From: Paramacrobiotus metropolitanus
Taxonomy: Eukaryota; Tardigrada; Eutardigrada; Parachela; Macrobiotidae
Length of the DNA stretch: 64,000 bases
Assembly (NCBI RefSeq): GCF_019649055.1
Contig: NW_026570270.1
Span: forward strand, 963,104 to 1,027,103
Reading direction: 5' to 3'
Below the pieces are notes generated by a model. The model did not search any database. It was not told where the DNA came from and saw only the letters and a list, made by a program, of their open reading frames with translations. Position numbers and translations under genes: made by a program. This document shows positions 47,745-60,379 of this stretch, in pieces; position 1 is the stretch's first letter, and each line of letters starts with the position of its first letter.

Positions 47745-49625
47745 CTACACGTAGGTAAACATTTGTAGTCGCGAGATGTTGAGCAACTGGCTCAGTTCCC
47801 TGCTCACTCGGTAACCAATGGCTGTTTCCAGTTTATCCATCTCATTCCTAGCATCTCGAGTTTGATAGATAAGGATGAAATATGTGATAAAGAGTCCAAA
47901 CAGCTAAAGAAAAGTTACACAGGTTCTTAACATGAATTCGCTCTGTTTAGCTATGAACATTAAATAAAATCTTTTATTCGGCATATTTATTTATGTACAT
48001 ATTTCGATCGGCATTGGTGCATATTACGTATATTTCTGGTTTTAATAGATTTGCAATATAATTGTATCTTGGAACAAAATGTTCTTACAATGGCCAGAAA
48101 TTCCTTTGTGATGCACACGAAACCACCGGCCGAGATTGCGGTGCATCGATTGTTCGACGTTGCCATTTGAATTTTCACACACTCTTCGTGAACTCGGGAA
48201 TTATCTGTGCGTAGACTGCACTTTAGCGCTAGAAAGCCCAAAGCCTCACCCTGAAACATCATATACGAGTATTGCATAAAGCAGCTTTGAAACTGCTTTT
48301 GTGGATATCCCTAAGCGTGATCGTAACCTTTGCATTTTAAAGGAGGTCACACCAGCGCACCTTACCTGTTCATGGCAGTAACTACACACGGCAACCCGCA
48401 ACATGAGATTAACAACCGACATGATAACCTCATCGACATTCTGCGCAATTATAACCTGTCGCAGATGTGACCGAAATTGTGCCGCATATACGGCCGTGTC
48501 TTCCGTAATGTCATTATCATCCAGCAACAGCGCCACATAATTCACCATGTTCATCATATCCTGCATACCTGCCGACAAGTTGATCCACGAGAATACGGCG
48601 TTAGTACCGCCAACAATCTCCAATAAACTAGCGACACTCTGTCGGATTAAAGCCATCTGGTCCACCGTTGGTTTTTTAGGAACGCAGTTTTCGAGCATAT
48701 CTCCTTGCTGCGCAAAGGCTTTCCCAATGGCCAGCACAATGAGAAAGGTCAACATCTGGCTGCCGTTAATGATTCCCAGTGTAACCGAACGATGCAGTGC
48801 ATCCAGTGTGATCCAGTACGAGGAGCGTCCAGGAAGTGTGCCGTAAAATAACGGTTCGTTGGTATCCCAAGATTTGTTATTGCGTACGGCTTGATCAAAC
48901 TGGATTCGGTGGGCAACTGTTTGCTGGATATGGAGAAAGGGCGCGGCGATAGTCAGTGTGACCCAAACAAGCGCCGCTGGAGCACTGACCAGTGTCCATA
49001 TAGGTCGTCTGTTGCTGGAAATTGGACGTTTCCAGAGATGACCGTTGTGAAGTTTATTTAGCAGGACAGGAATGTGTTTTGATTTTATGTATAAGATGAT
49101 TAGCACCGTGCTGACCTAACAATTAAAAATTACTAGAGTACTGAATTACTCTACTATCGTGAAGCGAAAGCGGCAACGCAAAAGCTGATCAGTGGTATTA
49201 TGTATAAAAGAACATAGTAAAATTAAATTTTTTATTTATTATCCACGTAGCAGTAATTTTCTGCTTTTTCTGAAAATAACTTGGCTTTTGCGATTAGTAC
49301 TTACTTGGAGCTGAGAAGAAGTAAAGCAAAAGAAGCTAATCAATGAGAAGAACTCTAGACCTCGAAGTTGTTCTTCGTACAGTTCCACGTAGCTGCCAAC
49401 ACGAATAACTCCGTACGTAATCACCAGTCCCATTATAACTACGGAGTACGCCAAAAGGGGACAATTCAAAGCAGGTTCCGCTTGTTTTGTAGGATCGAAA
49501 TAGTCAACCGGTAAAACACCGATGATCTGAAGGCATCTCCAAAGATATTTTGGAATCACATTTGGGCACACTACAGTAACGCTAGGTTGATTCGGTTTCA
49601 CGTCAGACGGCTCGGACTTTGCCAT
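47745..49625 (-). CDS. Gustatory-receptor-like seven-TM protein C, 463 aa, intact
   Basis: Exons 49625-49305, 49115-48366, 48250-48089 and 47903-47745, every junction phase 0 with GTAAG donors. Domain order: cytoplasmic N-terminus with PKYLWRCLQIIGVLPVDYF, TM1 (LITYGVIRVGSY side), SLISFFCFTSSQLQ, TM3 (LVWVTLTIAAPFLHI), GSQMLTFLIVLAIGKAF, VIMSVVNLMLRVAVCSYCHE, exon 3 AISAGGFVCITKEFLAI, and exon 4 LFGLFITYFILIYQTRD. The last matches the TYhhhhhQ hallmark of TM7 in the gustatory receptor family, and the phase-0 intron just before TM7 also fits the ancestral structure of that family. Its likely role is a ligand-gated cation channel in chemosensory cells. The ligand cannot be guessed. Gene D starts 963 bp away in the opposite direction. 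Confidence 0.75.
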
Positions 49626-50587
49626 TGTGAAGGTCTTGCGGAATAGCCAAAGAATTATGAATACAAATTATGTATTTTTGTGAGGAAAGGACATACATCG
49701 AGGAAACAACTGGACTAGGCTTTCGAAAAATGAACCGGTGGTAAAATGCATAAGGAACACGCTTTTTATTTATCCATGATCGGACGAAAATTCAATGCTG
49801 CATTTGTCTGTGACAACAAAATTATCATAATGCAACAGCGTCTGCGCATTCCCTTTTCGCCGATGCAGAGTATAATATTATGCAAATTGGGAATACATTA
49901 GGATGCAAGTGCTGAGCGATGATCAATTCGGCAGCCTTTCAAGCATACGTATTTTCTGATCTTAAGTCTAAATATTTCTGTTTCCTGTAAACAAAGAAAA
50001 TGCACACCCAGTTAACCACATTAGCACACAATCTGCTTTTTAGCCTTACATAGTAATACAATGTAATAGTACATAATAACTAGTGGAACTACTTATGCAA
50101 TCGAAAGTGTACAAATTATATTTACAAACTGCATTCATAATACGGATCTGTACTACACTGCAAAACAGATGCAGTTGAACACCGAAATAACACCGAACCG
50201 TTATATCCTCATGCTCAAAGGTCACAGGTGATTGACTGGAAAACTTGCGACTACTTTCTTGATCATGACGTCTTGTATGTTTACTTAATGTTCCATCAAA
50301 ATGGCCTACTGTTTGCTTGTCCAAGTAGTTCCTTGCCCGTTGCTATCATTTTTGACAAGATTGTATCGATTTTTGTGGCGAAAATATTTAAAACGGAAGT
50401 ATACTTCAAAACACAACACCATGCAGTGCTACTACCATTCTGCGCAGATCTGCAGATAGGTACCGCATAGTCACATTCCACTTTTATAATAATCATGCTG
50501 TCGAAAGACCTGCTCCATGCAGACGCTTTTCCTTAAGCCTTTTAATTTTCCGCCACGGTAACCTTCTACTAATTTTGATGGCAGCTG
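49626..50587. promoter_or_regulatory. Divergent intergenic region between gustatory-like genes C and D
   Basis: Holds the promoters of two genes transcribed away from each other. No TATA box or repeat was recognised; short ORFs here are not supported. Confidence 0.35.
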
Positions 50588-52333
50588 ATGAAAATGAACG
50601 CTGTGAACACCGTTCACCCTGTACAGCAAGTAATGACGGTCGATCCAGTGCTGCCAACGCCATTCGCTCCAACCGTCGTTCCAAAGTACTTCTGGCGATG
50701 CTTGCAGATCTGTGGTGTCCTACCGGTTACGTTTTCACGCGATGATCCATCCCGGAAGAATGCGTCCATACATCGGTTGTGGATGGTCTATTCTGTGTTA
50801 TTGTTCTGCTTTTTTCTCTGGTTCACAATCGTGCGGATCGATAAGCACCAGTTACTGTATGAAGAGGATCTGAAGCAGCTGGAATTTTTTACGCTGGTCA
50901 ACATCACGTGTTTTTCGTCGTCCCAGATACGGGTAACTTTCAATTTGAACTTTGTACCTTACTACTTAAAAACCAAAAGGCGAGCAACGAAAAAAATGAA
51001 ATTTCAGGTTTTACTGACAATTTTACTTATGTGGGGTAAAATGAAGAAACTACCAAAATTGCTTACGTACTTGCAAAATCCAGCCTTATGGATGGGCAGC
51101 GGTTCCGAAAAACGCCCGCTGTGGTTAACGCTATGTCCTGTGTCCGCCGTCATTTGGTTTCTAGTCGGATTGGCCTCCTCGTTTTGGCAGTACAGCATGG
51201 AATTGGCAGATTCTCCAGTGGTCGTAAACGGAACAGTTCATTTGGATACCGCTATCTTTTTTGGCCTAATCAAGGGCCCAGACGCACTGCCGAACGCCCT
51301 GATTATGCTGCATACATCAATCAACACAGCAATCTGTAATACTTCTCAGTCGCTGATATTTTTACTGGTTTTCGCCACCGCTAAAGCGTTTCAACGCCAA
51401 ATAAAATCAGTTAAAAGCTGTAAAGGTCAACTGGATATGACAATCGAGAAGTGGAGGATATGTGTTCATAACAGTGGCATCTTACTGGATGTTATTAAGA
51501 GGATTAACGATGTGTTCGGGTGGATAAACTTTATTTTCTGCGTGCAGGATTTGATGGTGTTTATTCTGTATGTGTCGCTATGGTTGGAAGACGTGACACC
51601 TCAGCCCGAAGGAGCTGCAGCGACGCTTGTATATGAAATCCGCCGGAAAGATCGGATTAACTTGCTTCTGAGGAACATCGCCCCGGTAGTAGCAACACTG
51701 ATTAATATGGTGCTCCGCTTTTGCGTCTGCAGTTACTGTTACGAACAAGTACGTACCGCAGCATACACTTACAGATAATTTGGCAAATACCTGGCTCGCA
51801 GTACTGAAGAATTTGTTTGCTGAAAACACTTGTTATATACATTTGATATTTTATCTTAATTGCAGGCAAAAATTCTTGGAAACTACGCACAGCGTCTGAG
51901 CTTAAAATCGGACGATCAACGAATTCAGAATGAATGTGCACGCGTGGACGCAGCATTGAATCAGAGTGGAAATGCAGCCATCTCCGCTGCCGGTTTCGCT
52001 GCCATCACTAAAGAATATTTTGGGACGGTAAAAATACGAATATTTGGTTTCTGCTTCGAGTATCATCGAACTGCATATGCTTGTATTGGTACAGAATATG
52101 CAATTGCAATTATTAAATGATATTAATTACAAGGAAAGTGTTGCTTTTAGATAACCGGAATGTTGCTGACATACTTCATCTTAATCTATCAAGCCCGCGA
52201 CTCCAAACAACAGATCAAACATTTGCAAAATAATCTTCTTAACCTAATGAAGGGAATGCTGCCGCAACTGGACCACCACACTTCCTTGTGCAACAACGAT
52301 ACCGCGTCCAGCGCCGCTGGTTTGGACGAGTAA
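50588..52333 (+). CDS. Gustatory-receptor-like seven-TM protein D, 476 aa, intact
   Basis: Exons 50588-50932, 51008-51748, 51866-52027 and 52151-52333, all phase 0. N-terminal PKYFWRCLQICGVLPVTF, TM1 LFCFFLWFTIVRIDKH, FTLVNITCFSSSQIR at the end of exon 1, NTSQSLIFLLVFATAKAF, VLRFCVCSYCYEQ at the end of exon 2, AISAAGFAAITKEYFGT in exon 3, then TM7 ITGMLLTYFILIYQARDSKQ. It aligns along its length with the three minus-strand members but is the most diverged and the only inverted one. Intron 1 is 75 bp, a multiple of three, and has no in-frame stop, so its retention would add 25 residues without breaking the frame. It ends 122 bp from the convergent receptor cyclase. Confidence 0.75.
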
Positions 52334-52455
52334 TTCCGTATCTTAAGTTTTCACTGACGGATTTCATGTATACTTGTATGCAAGAAATTGTTTTTACGGG
52401 CTGGCAAGCGCTGTGGATAAATACTGTGCGGAAGCTGAGATCACAGTAACACTTT

Positions 52456-55400
52456 TCACTGTTGTTTTTCCACAATCCAGAATGTTTCCATAAGTCCTTT
52501 GCCCTAGAAATATAGCAACCTCGCAGTCAACGATACAGGTTGTTGAGAAGCGTGACATCATTGTTGCGTACCTTAATTTGTATTTGGCCTCTGCTAGAGA
52601 AACCGTATTGGCCGCTATTCGCTCGCTCCAGTATCTCCATTGTCGTTGGTGTGGAATGTACTTTACCCGCTGTGAACATTCACCGGTGTAGTGAGCGTAA
52701 AATCTTCGGAATTTTTAAAACAAGCTGTCACAAACCTTTTCCGTTGGTTTGCATTCTGGCAGCTGTATTCACCGTATCCCCGAATCTGCATGTCAGCGCA
52801 TTCACATGTTACAAACTCACAATTTCACGAAACTTACGCTACGATAGATGAAATGTGACCTTACAAACAGTATCTAGGCATTTTCAATCCAACCACGCCG
52901 GCAACGCAAGGACCTACAAATGGGTCACTGGCGTGACGATTTTATACTGGGTTTATATGTGCGCGAAAATGTGCTTGGATCAACACCTGAGTTAACACCG
53001 ACACGTAGTTCAAACACGGGCGAATTGCCCGCTGAGCGGACGGTTGCGTTGAAGCTGTTCAGTTTCTCCGTGTCCCTCATCATACTCATGGCCATGGACA
53101 CAATTTCGTTGGCATGGCGAAGGCCATTACTAACTGGAAGACCACTTACAACCTAAAAGGTCATCAAGCAACAATTTCCCTAATAAGCGCCTTGTTACGC
53201 TTAAACATATTTACGCTTTAAAGATACTGAAAGATATTACGCTTGAAGATATTTAAAGGATATGTACGATTTAAAGACGTTTCGCTTAAAAGATGTTCAA
53301 AAGATTTTAAACGCTTTGATACGCCTAAAAATATTTTAATTATTAAGATATTTAAAAATACAGCTTTACTATGAGGAAAGATTTTACAAAATGGAAAGCA
53401 ATTGTGCTTACCAAATAAGCATCATTGATTGTCTCGACTTTGTAAACGTCGAATTTCTCCAAGATGCTGTCAAACGTATTATACATAGAATTGAGAACAC
53501 CGATGACGTGTTTCGGCGAGGGTTCCCTGGAGATAATATCCGTAAACCCGGGAATATCCCCGAAGTATACGGTTGTGCTAGCAAACGTTTCCGGGTAAAT
53601 TGTGTGCCCCGTTTGCATTGCTTCGGCAATCGATCTGCAAAAAACCCTTTCTTTTCTGCGAGCAGTGCTGGTAGTGAACCAAAACGTTATACTTTGGCAA
53701 CAAATTGCTTAACAGCATCTCCGAGCGCTGCTTTTCTTCCATGAAATTGTGCATTTGATCCTCCACCTGCTGCTCTAAGGTCATGGCGTAACGCTCCATG
53801 GATTTAATTAAACTGTCAACGATGTTCCCCGAGTGGCCGACGATGCGGCCGAGAAGGCTGCGAATCCGCGGAAATGATGGGCGGGATAGTGGATTCTCGT
53901 CCCAGCAGGCCTCCATTAAATCGTATAGCCGCGGCCCGCAAGCGGAGGACGGAACGGGTGGGCGCAGTGGCGGCGCTGTACCGTGTTTAAGCTGTTAAAC
54001 AGATTTGAGTTTCATACCGGTTTAGTGTTAACAGGCGGAGATTTAAGCGTTACCTCAAGAACTATTTCTCTTGCTTTTTCATTACTTCCCGGTACACCTT
54101 CCAAGCGAAAAGGTGCACTACGCAAAATAATTTGCTGAAGAAGTATGGCAAAGCTGTACACATCGCCTGGAATAAGGTCATAAAAACAAGATTAAAAAAG
54201 AAAAAAATTAAATCAAAATGGCCATAAAACCCCGTTGAAAATGTTTGCGTGACCTTTTTGCGTTCCAGCTGGCTCCATTCTTCTTCGAAGTAATTCTGGC
54301 GCACGCCATAACAGTTCATGAAAATTCCGCTCGGTTTGTGATTCGAACGGCGCATCAAAGAAATTAAGTGTTCTTGTCAAATTAGGTAAACCATAGTCGG
54401 TAATCTTGAGCATTAACTGGCTGTCGATCAGGCAAGTAAGGGCCGTGAGATTCCCGTGTGAGCGGATGACACTTGCGTGCAGCGCATTCATTCCCTAGAA
54501 AAAAACACCGCGCCATAGCGGCTGCTGACGTTGCGTAATTTAACACACAATACTCACACTGACAATGTCGGCAATCAGAATTCTTGCACACATTATCGAT
54601 CTCGAAATGAGATGTCATTAGCAGCTGCTTTAAAGACCCTTAGAGCAGACTTCGCCGACCGTAAATACGCAAAGATTCTCATCACTGACAACAATTCCGA
54701 TGAACTGATGAAGATTGCTGTGGTGAATGAACTTCATCTGCGCAAACACGATGCGACTTTCTTCAGGTAACCAAAGGAAATATTGTGCATGCATTAAGGA
54801 AATATTGTCACTAATCCTTACCGGAGTAACGTCTTTTAGCAGCGTCTTGGGCACTTTGTGCTTTGGGTTCGGCAGCTCGGCTAATCCACCGCCATCTCTA
54901 GATGGAGCACGCCGATCGTGTAAGGATTCTCTGCCACGGTGCTAAAATATTCGATTCCGACATTTCATGTGATTTATCCTCAGCGTCCGCATGGTCCTAA
55001 AACGGAAAAATCAATTTTTAAATCTATTTTAATGCAACTAGAAATATGTACCTGAACATGACCGTTAAAGGTCACCGATCGTCCTCTCATAGTGTGAACT
55101 GACAAAGTCCGTTGGTGTGATGAAGCTGTGATTCGCGTTTAAAATTAACGGCACCGGTATCCAGTACAGGAGCTTTCAGTTCATGTATGTATATTCGCCA
55201 CCAGTACGGGTCAATCGGAGCCGATAACCTAATGAGCGAAATTAAGCGTAAAACGCTTTCTACATTTGAGTCTATCGGTTTTTTCACAGATGGTTACCGT
55301 TTACAATCACCCAGGCGATGACTACACAAGCGGCAACAAATAAAATCGGTAACACGATTATCACAGTTAACGTTGATGTAGACAAAGCGTTCATCTGCTG

Positions 55401-57636
55401 GCAGATAAGGGCGTTCCCGTCGAAACCGCAGAGGGGAGTATTCGGCGGTAGCTGGTTTCCGATGGGCCAACTTAGCCGGCTGATACAGACAAGTTTTTTC
55501 GAGGTTGATGGGGCCAAGTACAGTTCCTATCGAAAGAAATAACATAAAAACGGTTTTTTCCAATACGCGACAGAATGCAGGTACGATACTGTCAGATCAT
55601 TTCGTACATTAAACTTCCCCGATCCGGGATCGAAATTTCTAATGGTATAAGTGGACACCCGGTCACCGTTTTGGTCCATGACGACTGGACGGTTTAAAGG
55701 CACACTGAAGAAGGTAAAGTTGACAACGGAAGCTGCTACAAGCGAACCGTTCAGGAAGTCTTGATATCGCGACAAAAGCGTTACCACCACGGAAGCGTAG
55801 AGGTAGACAGCATCATAGACATGGGCGACCATTAAATCCGGCTATAAAAGAAGCAACTTCAACGATAACCTTAATCTTCTGTTGATGTGTATGAATAATA
55901 AATCATAAGCATGTGTATACGGTATACAAGATAGGATAAATAAAATAATTATGTTTAGTGAACCACGAGGAAACGAGCGGAAATTACAACACCCACTTTG
56001 GAATCGGAAGCAAAATGATAATATCCCTTCTTTTGGGCGCGCTCTCGCACATCCGTCCAAAAATTCATTAGACTGTCGTCCGTGGGCAAGCGTATGGATA
56101 AGAGAAGGAGTGGGCGGAAGGCCAGTTTAGCCAGCTGAATAGCAAAACAGAAGCCACTCATGCGGCATGTCAACATCGCATCTTTAATAAGAGCCAATAA
56201 GATGCACAACTGACCGAATCCTTCTCGTCGTAATACTGCCATGTGAAGCGTCCCCAGAGGGAATTTTCAAACAACTCCACCGCGAGAAACACCTGAATTC
56301 CGGTAAAAGCGAACACGTGTACATTTGTAGTAAACATGCTCAACAACCTTTAACGTACATAATCGCCGTTCGTCATTCCTTCTTGGAATGCGGTCACCTG
56401 ATCCCCAGAGGTTGTGGTTAATTTCCAAACAGTTTAAGCTAGTATAGAGATGGTTTTACCATGATATTCCTAACCGTCGTCGCGTTGGCTAGGATAATCA
56501 GCACTGCAATCAGAAAGATTACACATCTGTTCGCAGGAATGGAATGTCGGTATATTCCTTGCGCTAACCGCGGGAGATTTTTGAGACTTCTCCCAGGAAA
56601 TCCACCGTATCGGCATGACCGGCCACTGAGCTGTCGAAACCCTGGAATTTTGCGCTGTAGTACAGATCGGCGTTTTCTTCCAGAATCGCTGCACTCAGCA
56701 GTACGCCCATTTCGCGGAAAAACGGGCTGAACGTGTCGTATAAGAAGAACGGTGTTGTATAGTTGAATTTCGTGAAGAAGCGCACCAGGACGTTAGCCAG
56801 TGTCGAATGCGTTATCGATGGACGCAACACCAATGTACTTATCCAGTGACGCTTTCATCCCGACACTGGCCGCTGGCAAACCGAAGATGGGTGTGCCGGT
56901 AAATTCGGCAAAGTCATTGAGATTCTCCGCCGCCGCACCACACCCTGTGTAAAATTAGACGAATATTAAATTACTCTAAAGCTAATTAAATCATTCTTAA
57001 ATTCGGATTGGAGGTCCAGCGTCCAACGTGTAAACAAAATTTGTGCAGTTTAATTTTACCTTTATAATGCCTGCTTACTCAATGTATGTTACTAAACATT
57101 ATAAATAAACAAACACTAAGCGAGTCAGCAAATAAGAAAACTGATAATAAAGCTTTTAAAACCTGTCAATTTAAAGGATTTCTGTAGCAAAATAAAGCCT
57201 TAATATAGTTTTTCGTACCCGGTCCAAAATACACGTCACAATTGATGTTGCGATTCCACAGATCCATCGCGTACGCGACAATGCGATTGCGCGGTGCGCA
57301 ATTACTGCCGATATCCAGATAGCGCGTCTGCAGGCTGAGATTAACCGGGAAGACATACTGGTTGATCCACTCCACCGCCAGTTCAAAGGCCGCTGCGGCT
57401 TTATTATAATCATACAAATCGTTCGTGTCTCCGCGTTCCATCAGAATACAGCCCAACAATTTCGTCTCGCCGATACTGGGAAGAACTTTCGGTAAGAAGT
57501 CGGCCGCTTGTGCATTCTGCACAACGGACCGCGTAACGGTCTCTTCTTCCGACGTGGAAGCATTATTCGCTGATTGTGTGCGGGATACCGGCAGGAAGAG
57601 CGGGAGGAAAAATGCCGCATTAACGAAGCGCATCAT
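52456..57636 (-). CDS. Third receptor guanylyl cyclase, frame-disrupted (possible pseudogene)
   Basis: The same exon plan as the tandem pair but more diverged. Exons: 57636-57219, 56944-56569, 56503-56460, 56397-56359, 56292-56215, 56134-55997, 55841-55608, 55526-55298, about 55228-55052, about 54950-54830, 54737-54558, 54494-54254, 54166-54054, 53991-53693, 53634-53412, 53152-52987, 52913-52865, 52785-52736, 52669-52572, 52503-52456. Signal peptide from MMRFVNAAFFLPLFLP, ANF-receptor domain, TM, kinase-homology domain (SHGNL, TDYG), cyclase with YFGD, ETINDA, PRYCLFGDTVN and C-terminal GKGLMETFW. An extra 61-bp intron splits exon 3. Breaks: exon 2 lacks 2 nt near 56835; the exon 7/8 junction and exon 8 cannot be read in one frame; the kinase exon has a 1-nt and a 2-nt loss. 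Exons of the cyclase half are intact. Decay or assembly error cannot be separated here. Confidence 0.65.
53180..53350. repeat. Degenerate tandem repeat (TTACGCTTAAAGATATTTAA-like)
   Basis: Imperfect units of about 22-40 bp in the intron between the two halves of the cyclase catalytic domain. Confidence 0.55.
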
Positions 57637-59637
57637 CGTGTCGAGTGCGGTCTGCCACTCCAACCGCACCAGCGCCGGCGCTTTATTAAAGCGACGGGTA
57701 AAGCGCGTGGGAGGCAGTGTACATATTGCCACTGGGCTCGTCATGTAAAGTGAAGTCCCCTTGGAGAGTGGCAGCGTGACGGAAATAGTTATATCGTGGA
57801 CAGAAAGACACCGGTGCCCGTTGCATCGGACCGGCACTTTGTCGCCGTGACAGCTGCCATTAACATAATGTGACATCTTGAGGATTATCAGCCCTGATTA
57901 TCCCTGCATGAAAGATAATGCCGGATGGGATCGTCTTTTTGATCTCGGTTGCAGGTGTTTCTAGGGTTAGACGGTTGTTATTATCGTGCACGAGGTGGTG
58001 CGTACAGATACAAGAATGTAATCCGTTCAAATCAGAATCGAGTGAAGTTTATTGCGTGGTAATTCTGTTTGTCTCTTTTACACACACAGATGTCGTAATG
58101 CGCAGATTATGTACTGCGCATTTTATGTCAACTTTCGGATCCGGAACAGGCATTGCATGCATTTAACATACTGATCACAATGTCAGCCAGCACGCTTTTA
58201 CAAGTACATATTGTACTATATGTAAAGAAATATTACGTATTATTACAATATACTAGAGAGTCTGCAGCTGGCCCGCATACGATGCAGTTAAAGGTAGCAC
58301 ATACCTATTAGAGTGTACTGCAGGAAAAGAGTAGCAAGTTGAAAAACTGATCACAGCACACGCGATACATTTTCAATTTCGTCGTTGCATGGCAAGAATG
58401 GATTGACAGATTGAACGCTGTGGGTTGACGAATTCGCCGAGTCTCTTGTCGCACAGTTCTGGCTAAAATATTTTTTAATCCCATGCTGCCTCGTTTCTGG
58501 CCCTCGAGGTCTATACGATGCGTCGTGAAAACCGATCAGCAACAGGGCTCACCACCTCCCTTCCTCCATTAGTTTCCGGCAACTGCATATCCGGTATGAA
58601 CCGTAAATGTTCTTGCTGTGCAATACGTGCTACTTTACACGCAGCAAAATCTGTGCGCATTTCTAAGCTGCTTGTCAGCCGTGATCAACGAAAATCGTTT
58701 CACGATCAGTAAATATTCCCACATTGTGTTACGCCGAAACTGTAAAACGTGAAACCTTTCGTAAAACATAGCCTTGAACACTGCAATCATCACATGTGAG
58801 TACAATGACTACAATCCATTTACCGGAAACATGATCTTGCAGTGGAATACACGAAACTTGCATTTCTGTTTGTGCTTACTGGTGTCTAGGGGCTTTCACA
58901 AATGGATTCTCCATAAGGAGACTGGGGTGTAATTCTGTGGTACTTGAAAATCAACCTCCGCAAACAAAAATATGAAACCGCAATGTCAAGATAACTTGCC
59001 GGCATTCCCACCATACTTAATGATATTATTAATGATATACTTGATGATATTATACCGCTTAATCCCTTTTAGGACGGCTGAGACCTTTACCAGTAATACT
59101 GTACACCTAGAGTTTAAGTTTGGAGCTGTAGAACTGCAGCTGGTTATAAAATATGTTTAAATGCGAGTACGAGTACGTAAATGCATTGTACATATACTCG
59201 TACATCATGTTCCCCAAGGGTGATAACCGGTGCCTGACCGGTTAAATATGGCCCCGACGAATTTGATACTCTGTTCCTTTATAACGGTTAAGCGTCCCAT
59301 CTAAACCACACTACCGCATTTCGTCCACAGATACCGTTAACATGAAAGTAAGCAGCGGCGTAATATCACGCTCCGTCATTAACCATGGACACACCTTCGC
59401 AAACATGGATCGACGTCACTCATTGAAGCCATCGCGATACGTGCCACAAATGCGTGATATACACCAAGGCAGCTTGCACGGGTCCCCGGAAAGTCCCACA
59501 CCGGTTTCTTCGCATGGAGCTAGCCTAGCAGGGCAAGGCGACAATTAAGCGTTCGCAACCTCGGAACTTCACGTTGTTGCCTTCTTTCGAACCTCAGCAG
59601 TCCACTTTCAGAACATTCAAGATCTCACAATTGGTTT
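57637..59637. other. Upstream region of the third cyclase and gene-poor DNA
   Basis: The frame upstream of the chosen cyclase start stays open to 57876 but lacks signal-peptide character. A 68-codon frame at 59342-59548 (MKVSSGVISRSVINHGHTF...) has fair composition but no domain. Nothing else supported. Confidence 0.35.
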
Positions 59638-59934
59638 TCATGAGCTGTAGAGCTGGATGTCACCGTTGCGGATAACCGCGTCCCCAACACAGATCTTGGC
59701 CATCCGACACTTCTTTATTTCTAATATTACTCGCGGTGTAAGCGTTGAGAAAAGTGACAGGGCAATGCGTAGTGGTAGTTTTCTGTTGCGAGAGCTACGG
59801 ATTCTGTCATGGTACAAGTTCTTGCAACGGTTAATGAAACTTTCACCATAAATCAGTTCAGGACAGACCTCGCGTCGTACTCTGGCCGGCAGCCATAGAC
59901 TTTGATCATGAGCATAGCAACAAGTATGTATCAA
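59638..59934 (-). CDS. Unrecognised coding-like exon
   Basis: An open frame ending in a stop at 59638 contains LWLPARVRREVCPELIYGES and MAKICVGDAVIRNGDIQLYS. Charged and hydrophobic residues alternate as in real protein. No ATG with good context was found at its left, so it is likely the last exon of a gene whose earlier exons lie at higher coordinates; a short ATG frame (MATAQQVRSDAAADLITSE) at about 60152 on the same strand could be a first exon. Family unknown. Confidence 0.3.
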   Translation of the reverse strand: MIHTCCYAHDQSLWLPARVRREVCPELIYGESFINRCKNLYHDRIRSSRNRKLPLRIALSLFSTLTPRVILEIKKCRMAKICVGDAVIRNGDIQLYSS

Positions 59935-60379
59935 ATAAACTGTTTCAGCATCCTTTTTGGCGATCCCGGCAACGCGCGGTTATTTCAAAATTCAATGAAC
60001 AGGAGTAAGAACTTTATGTCGTAATCTTGCGTATACGCATCACCGATTACTTTAGGTACTGAGAAAGGTCAGGTCGTCGGCCTAGTCCGCATAATTTCGG
60101 AAGTAATTAAATCGGCTGCTGCATCAGAGCGGACTTGCTGCGCGGTGGCCATTAGGATTTTGTAACAGTATCGCGAGACTAAATCAAAACCACGTTCAAA
60201 ACTCTGAAGCACCGACCAACTGAAATTACAAGCAGTTAAAAGTTATATATATTTGTAACTTTTAATATACCGTAGGTATCTAGTGGTCCTGGTTAACTAC
60301 ATCTAAATAAGGAACTCCCGGGCACGGAGTCTCATTAACACCCTTTAAAGCTCTTGTTGCACAGATTACTTTAACGGGT

